Assembly: GCA_019358895.1 (NCBI GenBank)
Contig: JAHHIG010000002.1
Span: forward strand, 620,001-684,000
Reading direction: 5' to 3'
DNA length: 64,000 nt
DNA from: Tildeniella nuda ZEHNDER 1965/U140
Lineage (GTDB): Bacteria > Cyanobacteriota > Cyanobacteriia > Leptolyngbyales > Leptolyngbyaceae
Below, piece after piece: positions 28,742 through 37,409 of this stretch (its first letter is position 1; each line of letters starts with the position of its first letter). The notes under the pieces were generated by a model that was not told the DNA's origin, ran no database searches, and saw nothing but the letters and a program-made list of their open reading frames with translations. The position numbers and the translations under genes are program-made.

Positions 28742-28981
28742 ATGCCACCGTTTGAACAATCTGCACCTCAAGCACCGAATACGAAGCCATTGGTTGCCCC
28801 AGAGCTTTTGCTGAGCCTTGCGACTGCCCCTTTACTGGTGGCTCTGGTGGGCGGCAAAGTATTCACAGAAGCCGTGCGCGAACTGGGTGTACTGAGTGAA
28901 GAACTCTTTCGCGGCGATCGCCTCCCTGTGCTTAATCCCAACAATGCTCGATCGAATCCGGACGACAGCGCCTCCGGTTAG
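28742..28981 (+). CDS. Small conserved-type hypothetical protein
   Basis: 79 residues from the ATG at 28742; a TTG two codons earlier also opens the frame. One hydrophobic stretch (LLLSLATAPLLVALVGGKV, residues ~22-40) is a likely membrane or membrane-proximal helix. A polar tail rich in Asn, Asp and Ser follows (LPVLNPNNARSNPDD). I recall similar short proteins in cyanobacteria but no function. It stands 110 bp upstream of ppc in the same direction, so may be co-transcribed. The divergent gap of ~240 bp upstream holds the dyad GCCAGA-GA-TCTGGC at 28590-28603. Confidence 0.65.
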   Translation: MPPFEQSAPQAPNTKPLVAPELLLSLATAPLLVALVGGKVFTEAVRELGVLSEELFRGDRLPVLNPNNARSNPDDSASG

Positions 28982-29091
28982 CGTCATTTAACTCAATAAC
29001 TGAGCCGCAGAAAATAATTTGGTGCCCCTGAAACCAAAAACTGAGGATTACCCCATAGAATTATTGAAAGATCTTTGCAAAGAGCAGCCCC

Positions 29092-32000
29092 ATGAGTTCG
29101 ACAAGACCTTCATCAGATGATAAATCGGGCTTGAGTACGGCAACCGGGTCTAGACTATCCGAGACAATGCCTGTGACATCATCTGATCTCTTTTTGCGAC
29201 ATCGGCTCAAAATCATTGAAGACCTGTGGGCGTTTGTGCTCCAGCAGGAGTGCGGTCAAGAGCTGGTTGATCTGCTCAATCAGTTGCGCGACCTCTGTTC
29301 ACCAGAAGGACAAGCGCCCAGCTTTCTCGAATCAGAAGTACTGAAAGTGGTCGAACGGCTGGATCTCAACGAGGCAATCCGTGCCGCGCGCGCCTTTGCT
29401 CTTTACTTCCAGTTGATCAATATTGTCGAACAGCACTACGAGCAGCGCGACCAGCAACAGCAGTATCGGGCATCCCGCGATACGGCATCGTCTGTCGCGG
29501 TGGAACAGAGCGCTACGATCGCGGGCTATCCCGGCTCAGACGGCGAGTCATCCACGCCGACGGGCAGGCTTGAAGCCGACCTGTTAGAAAAAAGCCTGCA
29601 AGACCCAGAAGCACGTAAGGAAATGGGTTCGTTTCACTGGCTCTTTCCTAAACTTCACAGTCTCAACGTACCGCCCCAGCACGTTCAAAACTTAATTAAT
29701 CAGCTTGACATTCGGCTGGTCTTTACCGCACACCCGACTGAAATTGTCCGGCATACGATTCGTGACAAACAGCGTCGCATCGCCCGCATTCTGCGCCAGC
29801 TTGACCAGGTGGAAGATCGGCTCAATGCCCAGGGACTGCCTGCGGCATCGTGGGAAGCCGAGGTTTTACGAGAGCAACTCACTGAAGAAATTCGCCTGTG
29901 GTGGCGCACCGATGAACTGCATCAATTTAAACCGACCGTGCTGGATGAAGTCGATTACACGCTCCATTACTTTCAGGAAGTGCTGTTTGATGCCATTCCA
30001 CAGCTCCATCAACGCTTTAAACAGGCGCTCAACGCGTCCTTTCCGTCGATGCAGCCACCGAGCAACAACTTCTGTAAGTTTGGCTCCTGGGTGGGTTCCG
30101 ATCGCGATGGCAACCCCTCTGTCACACCGCAAATCACCTGGCAAACAGCTTGCTACCAGCGGGGCATGGTGCTGGAAAAATACATTCAGTCCGTCCATCG
30201 CCTGAAAGATCTGCTGAGTTTGTCGCTGCACTGGAGCGATGTGGTGCCCGACTTACTGGAATCGCTGGAGCAAGATCAGCTTCAAATGCCCGATATTTAC
30301 GATCAATTGGCGATTCGCTATCGGCAAGAACCGTATCGCCTGAAGCTGTCCTACATTCAGAAGCGGCTGGAGAATACGCGCGATCGCAATGGCAAAGTCA
30401 ACAACAGCGACTGCCTGCGCGGTGATGAACCAGACTGCAATCCCAACACCATCTACAGCTCTGGCGCAGCCTTTCTGTCAGAACTGCGGCTCATCGAGCG
30501 GAGTCTGACTGAAACAGGGTTAAGCTGCCGTGATTTGGAAACATTGATTTGCCAAGTCGAGATCTATGGCTTTACCCTGGCGCATTTAGATGTGCGTCAG
30601 GAAAGCACGTCTCACTCCGACACCATCAACGAAATTGCCGATTATCTGCAACTCCTCGCGAAATCCTACAATGAGCTGACCGAATATGAGCGAACGCTGT
30701 GGCTGACCACCGAGCTACAAACCCGCCGACCGCTGATCCCCACCGAACTGAATTTTTCAGCTAAAACGCGTGAAGTGGTAGAAACTTTTCGTATGGTACG
30801 GCGGCTTCAGCAGGAGTTTGGGACTGAGGTCTGCAACACCTACGTCATCAGCATGAGCCACGAGGTCAGCGACCTGCTGGAAGTGCTGCTGTTAGCGAAA
30901 GAAGCGGGACTCTATGATCCAGCCACTGGTACGAGTGCCCTTCACGTCGTACCGCTGTTTGAAACGGTAGAAGACTTGCAGAAAGCGCCCTCCGTCTTAA
31001 AGCACCTGTTTGAACTTCCCCTCTACCGAGCCGCGCTGGCAGGTGGGTATGCCCAACTCGACGAACCAGCGCCCGCATTGCTCCAGGAAGTCATGCTGGG
31101 CTACTCAGATAGCAATAAAGACTCTGGCTTCCTGAGCAGCAGTTGGGAGATCCACAAGGCACAACAAGCACTGCAAACGATCGCCGAAAGCTATGGTGTC
31201 GCGCTGCGGATCTTTCATGGGCGGGGTGGCTCTGTCGGACGAGGTGGTGGACCTGCCTATGAAGCAATCCTGGCGCAGCCCGGTCGCAGTGTGAACGGGC
31301 GGATCAAAATTACGGAGCAGGGTGAGGTGCTGGCATCCAAGTACTCGCTGCCTGAGTTGGCACTTTATAACCTGGAAACGGTGACGACGGCTGTGATTCA
31401 GGGGAGCTTGCTACGCACAGGGTTTGACGACATCCAACCCTGGCACGAAATTATGGAAGAACTGGCGGCACGATCGCGCGCTCATTACCGCGCCCTGATC
31501 TATGAGCAACCAGACTTTCTGGATTTCTTTTTGCAGGTAACGCCGATTGAAGAAATCAGCCAGCTCCAAATTAGCTCTCGTCCTGCCCGTCGGGGTGGTG
31601 GCAAGCGCGATCTCAGTGGCTTACGGGCAATCCCCTGGGTGTTTAGCTGGACACAGAGCCGTTTTCTGCTGCCTGCCTGGTATGGGTTGGGCACCGCTCT
31701 CCGCGACTTTTTAACCGAACATCCCGAAGAGCATCTGAAGCTACTCCGCTATTTCTACTTCAAATGGCCCTTCTTCAAAATGGCGATTTCCAAAGCAGAG
31801 ATGACGCTCTCCAAAGTCGATCTGCAAATTGCGGGACACTATGTTCACGAACTCGCCAAACCCGAAGACAAAGAACGCCTGGAGCCAGTCTACGAACAAA
31901 TTTCAAATGAGTACTATCTAACTCGTGAGATGGTGCTGACCATCACAGGGCACAAGCGGCTGCTTGATGGCGATCCCGATTTGCAGCGATCGGTGCAGTT

Positions 32001-32181
32001 GCGAAACGGCACGATCGTTCCTCTCGGCTTTTTGCAGGTGTCGCTCCTCAAAAGGCTGCGGCAGCACAACACTGAGGCGGTTACAGGCGTTGTGCGATCG
32101 CGCTACAGCAAAGGCGAACTGCTGCGTGGTGCTCTGCTAACGATTAACGGCATCGCCGCTGGCATGAGAAACACAGGCTAA
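29092..32181 (+). CDS. ppc: Phosphoenolpyruvate carboxylase
   Basis: 1029 residues, normal for cyanobacteria. It makes oxaloacetate from PEP and bicarbonate to refill the TCA pathway. Catalytic signatures are all present: [13 protein letters not shown] (~212), [15 protein letters not shown] (~330), [15 protein letters not shown] (~672) and [14 protein letters not shown] (~710), and the C-terminus [11 protein letters not shown] that enters the active site. The first ~35 residues are a variable polar extension. A polar insert around 130-165 ([15 protein letters not shown]) is also variable. The methyltransferase gene follows immediately. Confidence 0.98.
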   Translation: MSSTRPSSDDKSGLSTATGSRLSETMPVTSSDLFLRHRLKIIEDLWAFVLQQECGQELVDLLNQLRDLCSPEGQAPSFLESEVLKVVERLDLNEAIRAARAFALYFQLINIVEQHYEQRDQQQQYRASRDTASSVAVEQSATIAGYPGSDGESSTPTGRLEADLLEKSLQDPEARKEMGSFHWLFPKLHSLNVPPQHVQNLINQLDIRLVFTAHPTEIVRHTIRDKQRRIARILRQLDQVEDRLNAQGLPAASWEAEVLREQLTEEIRLWWRTDELHQFKPTVLDEVDYTLHYFQEVLFDAIPQLHQRFKQALNASFPSMQPPSNNFCKFGSWVGSDRDGNPSVTPQITWQTACYQRGMVLEKYIQSVHRLKDLLSLSLHWSDVVPDLLESLEQDQLQMPDIYDQLAIRYRQEPYRLKLSYIQKRLENTRDRNGKVNNSDCLRGDEPDCNPNTIYSSGAAFLSELRLIERSLTETGLSCRDLETLICQVEIYGFTLAHLDVRQESTSHSDTINEIADYLQLLAKSYNELTEYERTLWLTTELQTRRPLIPTELNFSAKTREVVETFRMVRRLQQEFGTEVCNTYVISMSHEVSDLLEVLLLAKEAGLYDPATGTSALHVVPLFETVEDLQKAPSVLKHLFELPLYRAALAGGYAQLDEPAPALLQEVMLGYSDSNKDSGFLSSSWEIHKAQQALQTIAESYGVALRIFHGRGGSVGRGGGPAYEAILAQPGRSVNGRIKITEQGEVLASKYSLPELALYNLETVTTAVIQGSLLRTGFDDIQPWHEIMEELAARSRAHYRALIYEQPDFLDFFLQVTPIEEISQLQISSRPARRGGGKRDLSGLRAIPWVFSWTQSRFLLPAWYGLGTALRDFLTEHPEEHLKLLRYFYFKWPFFKMAISKAEMTLSKVDLQIAGHYVHELAKPEDKERLEPVYEQISNEYYLTREMVLTITGHKRLLDGDPDLQRSVQLRNGTIVPLGFLQVSLLKRLRQHNTEAVTGVVRSRYSKGELLRGALLTINGIAAGMRNTG

Positions 32182-32206
32182 TTTGAGCACGTTCAATCAC
32201 AAGTCT

Positions 32207-32965
32207 ATGACTCGTTGGCTTCGCTGGTGGCGCATCGTTTTGAGCGTGACAGTTTGCTTTGCATTCTTGCTGGCAGGCTGTCAGGTGTTGCCTGCAACCC
32301 CGATTGCTTCAACCGCTCCCGATGCTGTCTATCAGCAGCGATCGCCCAGCAGCGATGGCATCGGCAAAGTCTACATGGGCAGAGAAATTGCTCAAGTCAT
32401 GGGGCATCTCGGCGCTGGTTGGCTAGAGCGTCCCAGTCGAGAACGAGAGGAGCAACCCCAAACGCTGATCAAAGCCCTCGCTCTCAAGCCAACGCATGTC
32501 GTCGCTGATATTGGAGCAGGAACAGGCTACTTCAGTTTCCGCATGAGTCCATTGGTGCCGCAAGGAACGGTGCTGGCAGTCGATGTGCAGCCTGAAATGC
32601 TGGAGATAGTCGAAGGCATCAAGCAAGAGAAGAAGGTCAATAACGTAAAGACTGTCCTTGGCAGCATCACAAACCCGAATTTGAAGGATGACTCGATCGA
32701 CCTGGCATTAATGGTCGATGCGTATCATGAGTTTGATCATCCCAGGGAAATGATGCAGGCGATCGTGCAGGCACTCAAGCCAAGCGGACGGGTTGTACTT
32801 GTGGAATATCGCGGTGAGAATCCCCTCATTCCCATCAAAGCGCTTCACAAAATGACGCAGCGACAGGTTCGTAAGGAAATGGCAGTTGTCGGTCTAACCT
32901 GGCTCGAAACCAAGGAAACTTTACCGCAGCAGCACATTCTAATCTTTGGGAAGCAAGGTGTTTAA
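32207..32965 (+). CDS. Lipoprotein-type SAM-dependent methyltransferase
   Basis: 252 residues from the ATG at 32207; a TTG at 32183, one base after the ppc stop, would add eight residues. An N-terminal signal (RWWRIVLSVTVCFAFLLAGC) ends in a lipobox, so the protein is probably lipid-anchored outside the cytoplasmic membrane. The class I methyltransferase core is clear: VVADIGAGTGYFSFRM, LAVDVQPEMLEIVEG, DLALMVDAYHEFDHPREMM and a late GRVVLVEYRGE strand. A methyltransferase in an SAM-poor compartment is unusual; the anchor may keep it at the membrane or the enzyme may have another role. The substrate is unknown. Confidence 0.85.
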   Translation: MTRWLRWWRIVLSVTVCFAFLLAGCQVLPATPIASTAPDAVYQQRSPSSDGIGKVYMGREIAQVMGHLGAGWLERPSREREEQPQTLIKALALKPTHVVADIGAGTGYFSFRMSPLVPQGTVLAVDVQPEMLEIVEGIKQEKKVNNVKTVLGSITNPNLKDDSIDLALMVDAYHEFDHPREMMQAIVQALKPSGRVVLVEYRGENPLIPIKALHKMTQRQVRKEMAVVGLTWLETKETLPQQHILIFGKQGV

Positions 32966-32970
32966 GCAGA

Positions 32971-33045
32971 CGGCTATCAGCAATTAGCGGTCAGCGGTCA
33001 GCAATTAGCGGTCAGCAATTAGCGGTCAGCGGTCAGCGGTCAGCA
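32971..33045. repeat. (GTCAGCG)n / TCAGCAATTAGCG repeats
   Basis: A 75-bp tandem array of the GTCAGCG family with CAATTAGCG variants, between convergent genes. The next ~90 bp to 33141 include an imperfect TAGCTGATAGCC motif but no gene. Confidence 0.95.
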
Positions 33046-33141
33046 ATGATTATTTTAAAAGTTTTGAGTTTTGAGGCTGGCTTTCTACTCGATGACTCCT
33101 ACTCCCTGGTGACAACTGATAGCTGATAGCCATCAAAGCCT

Positions 33142-33651
33142 CTAATTGACCTGTGGGAAGGTTGTCCATAAGAAGATACCAACCGTTGCGATCGCTAGCA
33201 CGCCTTGAATCAAATTACCTACCAGTGAACCAACGACAATCCCCAGCGCTGCTTTTGCCGCCAGCTTCAAATCCCGGCGGTAAATAAATTCGCCCACGAT
33301 CGCGCCCAAAATCGGTCCAACTAGAATGCCCAACAGCGGACCACCGATCGGTAAGGCAGGCAGCAGTCCTAAAATGCCGACCACCAGACCGACAATGGCA
33401 CCGATCTGTCCCCATTTGCTGGCTCCCGCTTTCTTCGCACCGTAATAGGTCGCCAAAAAATCGACCCCAATGCCAGCCAGCAGAAACACGATCGCAACCG
33501 CTAGAGGAATCGTGACGCTACTAAAGCCGTTAACTAAGCCCCAAATGAAGATGGCGATCGCAATCAAGCTAATGCCCGGTATCGCAGGCACAACGGCACC
33601 GATGATGCCAACGACCATAACGGCGACGACGAGCCAGTAAAGAGTGAGCAT
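33142..33651 (-). CDS. DUF456 family membrane protein
   Basis: 169 residues, almost all hydrophobic. Four or five membrane helices alternate with glycine-rich turns (GIIGAVVPAIPGISLI, IGAIVGLVVGILGLLPALPI, GGPLLGILVGPILGAIVGEF). This glycine-zipper pattern with PxIPG is typical of DUF456, a small family without known function. The only soluble loop is YYGAKKAGASKWG. The gene is monocistronic, with repeat-filled gaps on both sides. Confidence 0.85.
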   Translation of the reverse strand: MLTLYWLVVAVMVVGIIGAVVPAIPGISLIAIAIFIWGLVNGFSSVTIPLAVAIVFLLAGIGVDFLATYYGAKKAGASKWGQIGAIVGLVVGILGLLPALPIGGPLLGILVGPILGAIVGEFIYRRDLKLAAKAALGIVVGSLVGNLIQGVLAIATVGIFLWTTFPQVN

Positions 33652-33734
33652 GGGGAGTAGGGAGTAGGGAGTGGGGAGGAGATGCAGGGGGCAGGGGACG
33701 TGCGATCGGACTGGATTATGTCAATCGTTGTCGA

Positions 33735-34115
33735 TTAACTCAAGCTGCTCAATGACTGGATGATGACCGTGCCACCCTCTATGGCATCAAGCTGGACTCG
33801 ATAGCCATAGAGCAAACTCATACCAACCAAAGGTTCTGTCTCGGATTCGTTGATATCGATGCGTCGAACTTCTCCGTCCCAAAGGACTACGCCACGATAG
33901 ACATCAAAAATACAAGTGCTTCCATCTCCTAATGTTCCCGCTTCCCGTCTGTATGCCTGTAAGTTGAGGCTGTTAAGTATGGGCAACGGCAGAGTCAGAA
34001 AACCCGTGAACCCTGTATCAATGACGGCATCAATCACTTGCCTTTGTGAATTTGCATTGCCTACGACCAGCCGGATTGTCGCCTCACAGTTTTGATCAAC
34101 AATTCCATGCATCAT
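33735..34115 (-). CDS. Retropepsin-like (clan AA) aspartic protease, second gene of a pair
   Basis: 126 residues from the ATG at 34115 (Met-Met-His-Gly). The frame is open to 34205, but the upstream part overlaps the partner gene. The active-site motif AVIDTGFTGFLTLP is at about residue 33, with the flap-like FDVYRGVVLWDG and a C-terminal strand. Single-domain enzymes of this type must dimerise. The start lies four bases after the 88-residue gene's stop, so the two are probably co-translated. I recall this pairing from other cyanobacterial genomes, but no function is established. Toxin-antitoxin behaviour or processing of the partner are guesses. Confidence 0.75.
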   Translation of the reverse strand: MMHGIVDQNCEATIRLVVGNANSQRQVIDAVIDTGFTGFLTLPLPILNSLNLQAYRREAGTLGDGSTCIFDVYRGVVLWDGEVRRIDINESETEPLVGMSLLYGYRVQLDAIEGGTVIIQSLSSLS

Positions 34116-34119
34116 AAAC

Positions 34120-34386
34120 TTACAGCAAACGACCAACACCAAAGCGATGAACCCCCTTGTGTCCAATCCGAACACACCAGATTTGAGCATCTGGGTGGCG
34201 TTCAAGTAACCAATCGGAGGCAGTCATCGTATCATCGGCAAGCTCAAAAGCGCCTGTTTCAATGTCGATCGCCACAATTTTGCCATGATTGCCAACCTCA
34301 ACTTGAGGACGTATCTGGGTTGTGTAGAGTTCATTCCCGCGTCGAGCAAATTCTTCTTTGCTATAACGAAGTGGCTGCATCGTCAT
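34120..34386 (-). CDS. 88-residue partner of the aspartic protease
   Basis: 88 residues, no membrane segment. The N-terminus YSKEEFARRGNELYTTQI is helical and charged. A central segment VAIDIETGAFELADDT and a C-terminal DAQIWCVRIGHKGVHRFG form the likely beta core. It is the upstream gene of a tight pair with the protease at 33735-34115. Its size and position fit an antitoxin-like or substrate role, but no DNA-binding motif was recognised. The start is MTMQPLRYS, with a second Met two codons later. Confidence 0.75.
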   Translation of the reverse strand: MTMQPLRYSKEEFARRGNELYTTQIRPQVEVGNHGKIVAIDIETGAFELADDTMTASDWLLERHPDAQIWCVRIGHKGVHRFGVGRLL

Positions 34387-34644
34387 CGGCGCGACCTCGA
34401 TGTAACGTTATGCCCCTAGTTTAGCTTGGACAGTCGATCGCTGGCTCCAGAGCTTGTATTGGGTTTCAGGATGTTCTACTCAGCTACCGTTCTAACGCTA
34501 TAGCTGGTTGATAAGTTTACCTGCCAAGTCTTCCGCAAAGGATAGTTTGTTTATGACAGTTTGAACATCATCTGAGTCGAAGGAACGACTAAATGTGTTG
34601 GTCTTACTCGAAACCAAGAAATACAGCCCTATATCTTTACAGGT

Positions 34645-34974
34645 TCAAAATAGGAAATGTGATTTTTTACTAGAAACAGTCACTGATAAAGTATCACTAA
34701 CATCGCTGCGCAAGACAAAGTCTTCTGAAAATTCTCCTGAATACTTCTCTTGTTCTAAGAGTTTCATTCTCTGGTGAGCTTTTTTAAGGTCGTTCACTAG
34801 CTTAGGAACTCTGGAACTAGATATGGCAGCTACTCCAGGCTTATATCTTCCATCATGACCCGGAACAAAGAAGCGAATGTACCACTTACTCCTCTGTGCA
34901 GTATCACGATAAGCAATCAATGACGCTTGAATGTTTGGTAATCCCAGATCTTGCTCAAGTTGTCTAGGGTTCAT
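34645..34974 (-). CDS. Hypothetical protein
   Basis: 109 residues. The N-terminal part (NPRQLEQDLGLPNIQASLIAY) and a basic helical middle (KLVNDLKKAHQRMKLLEQEK) suggest a folded protein. No family is recognised. The segment and its flanks (34424-35228) are poorer in GC than neighbouring genes, which could mean acquisition from elsewhere. The gaps on either side (about 260 bp each) show nothing else. Confidence 0.5.
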   Translation of the reverse strand: MNPRQLEQDLGLPNIQASLIAYRDTAQRSKWYIRFFVPGHDGRYKPGVAAISSSRVPKLVNDLKKAHQRMKLLEQEKYSGEFSEDFVLRSDVSDTLSVTVSSKKSHFLF

Positions 34975-35228
34975 AGTAGAAATTCAGCACAGTTATCTAC
35001 ATTGTTCCCAATTTGAGCCTTGAAACAGATGTCTTCAAAGCACTAACCAATCAGGTTGAGCGGCGACATAACACTTGTTGGACTGAAAGCTTCGGGTTTA
35101 TCGCTCCATCTCAGGATATTGTCTGGAACGTTTGAGGTTAATTCTCACTTTCAGACCGCCCCATCGAAATTTTCTAAATCATAATTTTTTTTCCAGATCG
35201 CCCCTCTCATCCGTTCACCACAGCGCCT

Positions 35229-35906
35229 TTACGTTCTAGGATCGATGCCCGACAGCATACAAGGCATACATTCCATTAGCGTATTTTCGAGCTTATCTGC
35301 GATCGCGCCAATCCATTTCTCATCCTGGCGAGTGTAGCTGCGGGGCGCATTGGCTGCCAGAATCATCGCTCCTCGTTTACCTAGAGGTTGACAGATGACC
35401 CCTTGGGTATTTTCAGGTAGGTAGTCAAACTCGATGCGTCCAGGATAGACGTAGAGCGCGACGAGATAAACGGGTGCTTGTTTGTCTAACACGCGCTGTA
35501 GGATGGGACCGATCGTGATTTCCCGCTTAGTTGCTAAAATGCCGCGTCGCAGCAAGATGTTGCCGTCGTACCAAACGATGAGCGATCGCGTCACGGTATT
35601 GGTCAACAGCAGATGAGATGCCCAGGCAAGCTCGGTTTTGAGTGCATCCGGCAGATCTGGATCAAGCTCAAAGCCTTCTTCGCCAATCAGGTCAACCCGC
35701 TCAGGGGTACGAGGCTGCACCTGTTGCCAGAGCAAACCCGTTAGAATCAGAACGGCGCTGACAATGACACCGAGTGCATCCGATCGCGACTGAGCATTGG
35801 TCAGATCCGGCGTGAGTAATCGGTTTGCCAGTAACAAGCAGCCAGCCAGTCCACCGACGGCGATCGGCAGCAATCTCAAAACCTGATTTTGATCGGATTT
35901 AGTCAT
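35229..35906 (-). CDS. Cofactor assembly of complex C subunit B (CCB2/CCB4-type)
   Basis: 225 residues. Two membrane helices lie near the N-terminus (LLPIAVGGLAGCLLLANRLL and DALGVIVSAVLILTGLLW), followed by a soluble domain (LIVWYDGNILLRRGIL, VYLVALYVYPGRIEFDYLP). This layout matches the CCB2/CCB4 family, which in chloroplasts attaches haem c(i) to cytochrome b6 of the b6f complex. Cyanobacteria carry one or two homologues. The soluble domain is probably on the stromal-equivalent (cytoplasmic) side. It diverges from the carboxypeptidase gene. Confidence 0.85.
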   Translation of the reverse strand: MTKSDQNQVLRLLPIAVGGLAGCLLLANRLLTPDLTNAQSRSDALGVIVSAVLILTGLLWQQVQPRTPERVDLIGEEGFELDPDLPDALKTELAWASHLLLTNTVTRSLIVWYDGNILLRRGILATKREITIGPILQRVLDKQAPVYLVALYVYPGRIEFDYLPENTQGVICQPLGKRGAMILAANAPRSYTRQDEKWIGAIADKLENTLMECMPCMLSGIDPRT

Positions 35907-36048
35907 CCCATTACGCTAAAAGCCTTTATATTCATTCTATTTGGAACCCATCCAAAAACCTGTGGTCGTGCCACACTGTCTTGGACTAGAACGGTTTTGA
36001 AAGTGGTTTTCGCACTCTAGTTTTATTGGCACCGTTGGGAGGCAGGGA

Positions 36049-37398
36049 TTGCTGGAATTATTTAGCTCTGGATTAGTGTCGCTGTGGCTCAACATGGCAG
36101 GGGTATCCCGTCCTGCGGCAAGCAGCGGCAATGCAATCAGTGCGTTGTGGCAGGATACGCCCTGGATGATACTGCCTGGTACGCCCGATACCGCGACGCA
36201 AACGACGCTTCAGAAGTATTTAGACGATCTCACCCGCAAAGGTCTGGCTACGAATTTGCAAGGCGTTTGGCTCCAGTCGGGTGTCCAATTTTTGGCGAGC
36301 AATCAGGGGACAACGCCACTTCCTGCTGCCTCGTTGACCAAAGTGGCAACGTCCTTAGCCGCTCTAGAAGCCTGGGGACCCGATTACCAGTTTGAGACGC
36401 TCGTTAGTGCCACAGGTCCCATCCAGAACGGTGTGCTGGATGGCGATCTGGTGGTTCAGGGTGGTGGTGATCCTTTGCTGGTATGGGAAGAAGCGATCGC
36501 CGTTGGTAACGAACTCAACCGTCTCGGCGTGACAAAAGTCGCTGGCAATCTGGTGCTAACGGGCAATTTTTTGATGAACTTTGAAACGCAGCCAGAAAAA
36601 GCAGGCGCGTTGCTCAAGCAGGCGTTGAATGCGAACAGTTGGTCTGGTGAAGTCGCTGATCAATATCAAAAGTTGCCAACTGGAACCCCACGTCCACAGG
36701 TGGCGATCGCGGGTGATGTGCAGGTTGTGCGCTACGGCGCAGATTTGCTGCCCAAACAAATTCTGCTCCTGCGACATCGCTCGTTGCCGCTGTCACACAT
36801 TCTCAAGCTGATGAATATTTACAGCAACAATGTCATTGCGGAGTCCCTGGCAAATTCGCTCGGAGGAGCCGCTGTCGTTGCTCAGCAGGCAGCGATCGCG
36901 GCAGATGTCCCTCAAGACGAAATTCGGCTGAAAAATGGCTCTGGCTTGGGTACAGAGAACCAGATTTCCCCCAGAGCTGTCTGTGCCATGTTTGCCACCA
37001 TGCAGCGCTATTTGCAGTTCCGCAACCGGACGATCGCCGACCTGTTTCCGATCTCTGGCGTCGATGGTGGCACGATCGACTATCGCAAAATTCCTCAGGA
37101 TGCAGTGGTGAAAACAGGCACGCTCAACGATGTCAGCGCTCTGGCAGGCGTATTGCCCACCCGCGATCGTGGCTTTGTGTGGTTTGTCATGATCAACCGG
37201 GGCACTGATCTTGACGATTTGCGCGATCGACAAGATCAACTCCTGCAAGCATTGGTCAAGCAATGGGGCAGCGTTGCAACCAGACCACTGGCATTGTCTC
37301 CCAACGGTACGCAATCGACTGCCAATCGTCTTGGTGCTGGCGATCGCACAGATGCGGTGCGATCGGCGGTAGACATCAACACCTACTCAAACAACTAA
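36049..37398 (+). CDS. dacB: D-alanyl-D-alanine carboxypeptidase/endopeptidase (PBP4, S13 family)
   Basis: 449 residues. The serine penicillin-binding signatures are all visible: SLTK (in AASLTKVATSLAAL, ~98), SNN (in IYSNNVIAESLANS, ~262) and KTG (in AVVKTGTLNDVSALAG, ~352). S13 enzymes trim peptidoglycan in the periplasm. The frame opens with a TTG at 36049 and the first ~22 residues (LFSSGLVSLWLNMAG) form a short signal-like helix. An internal ATG at residue 16 is an alternative start but would lose it. The C-terminal ~40 residues are polar and variable. Confidence 0.92.
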   Translation: MLELFSSGLVSLWLNMAGVSRPAASSGNAISALWQDTPWMILPGTPDTATQTTLQKYLDDLTRKGLATNLQGVWLQSGVQFLASNQGTTPLPAASLTKVATSLAALEAWGPDYQFETLVSATGPIQNGVLDGDLVVQGGGDPLLVWEEAIAVGNELNRLGVTKVAGNLVLTGNFLMNFETQPEKAGALLKQALNANSWSGEVADQYQKLPTGTPRPQVAIAGDVQVVRYGADLLPKQILLLRHRSLPLSHILKLMNIYSNNVIAESLANSLGGAAVVAQQAAIAADVPQDEIRLKNGSGLGTENQISPRAVCAMFATMQRYLQFRNRTIADLFPISGVDGGTIDYRKIPQDAVVKTGTLNDVSALAGVLPTRDRGFVWFVMINRGTDLDDLRDRQDQLLQALVKQWGSVATRPLALSPNGTQSTANRLGAGDRTDAVRSAVDINTYSNN

Positions 37399-37409
37399 AC
37401 ACTTAGCTT

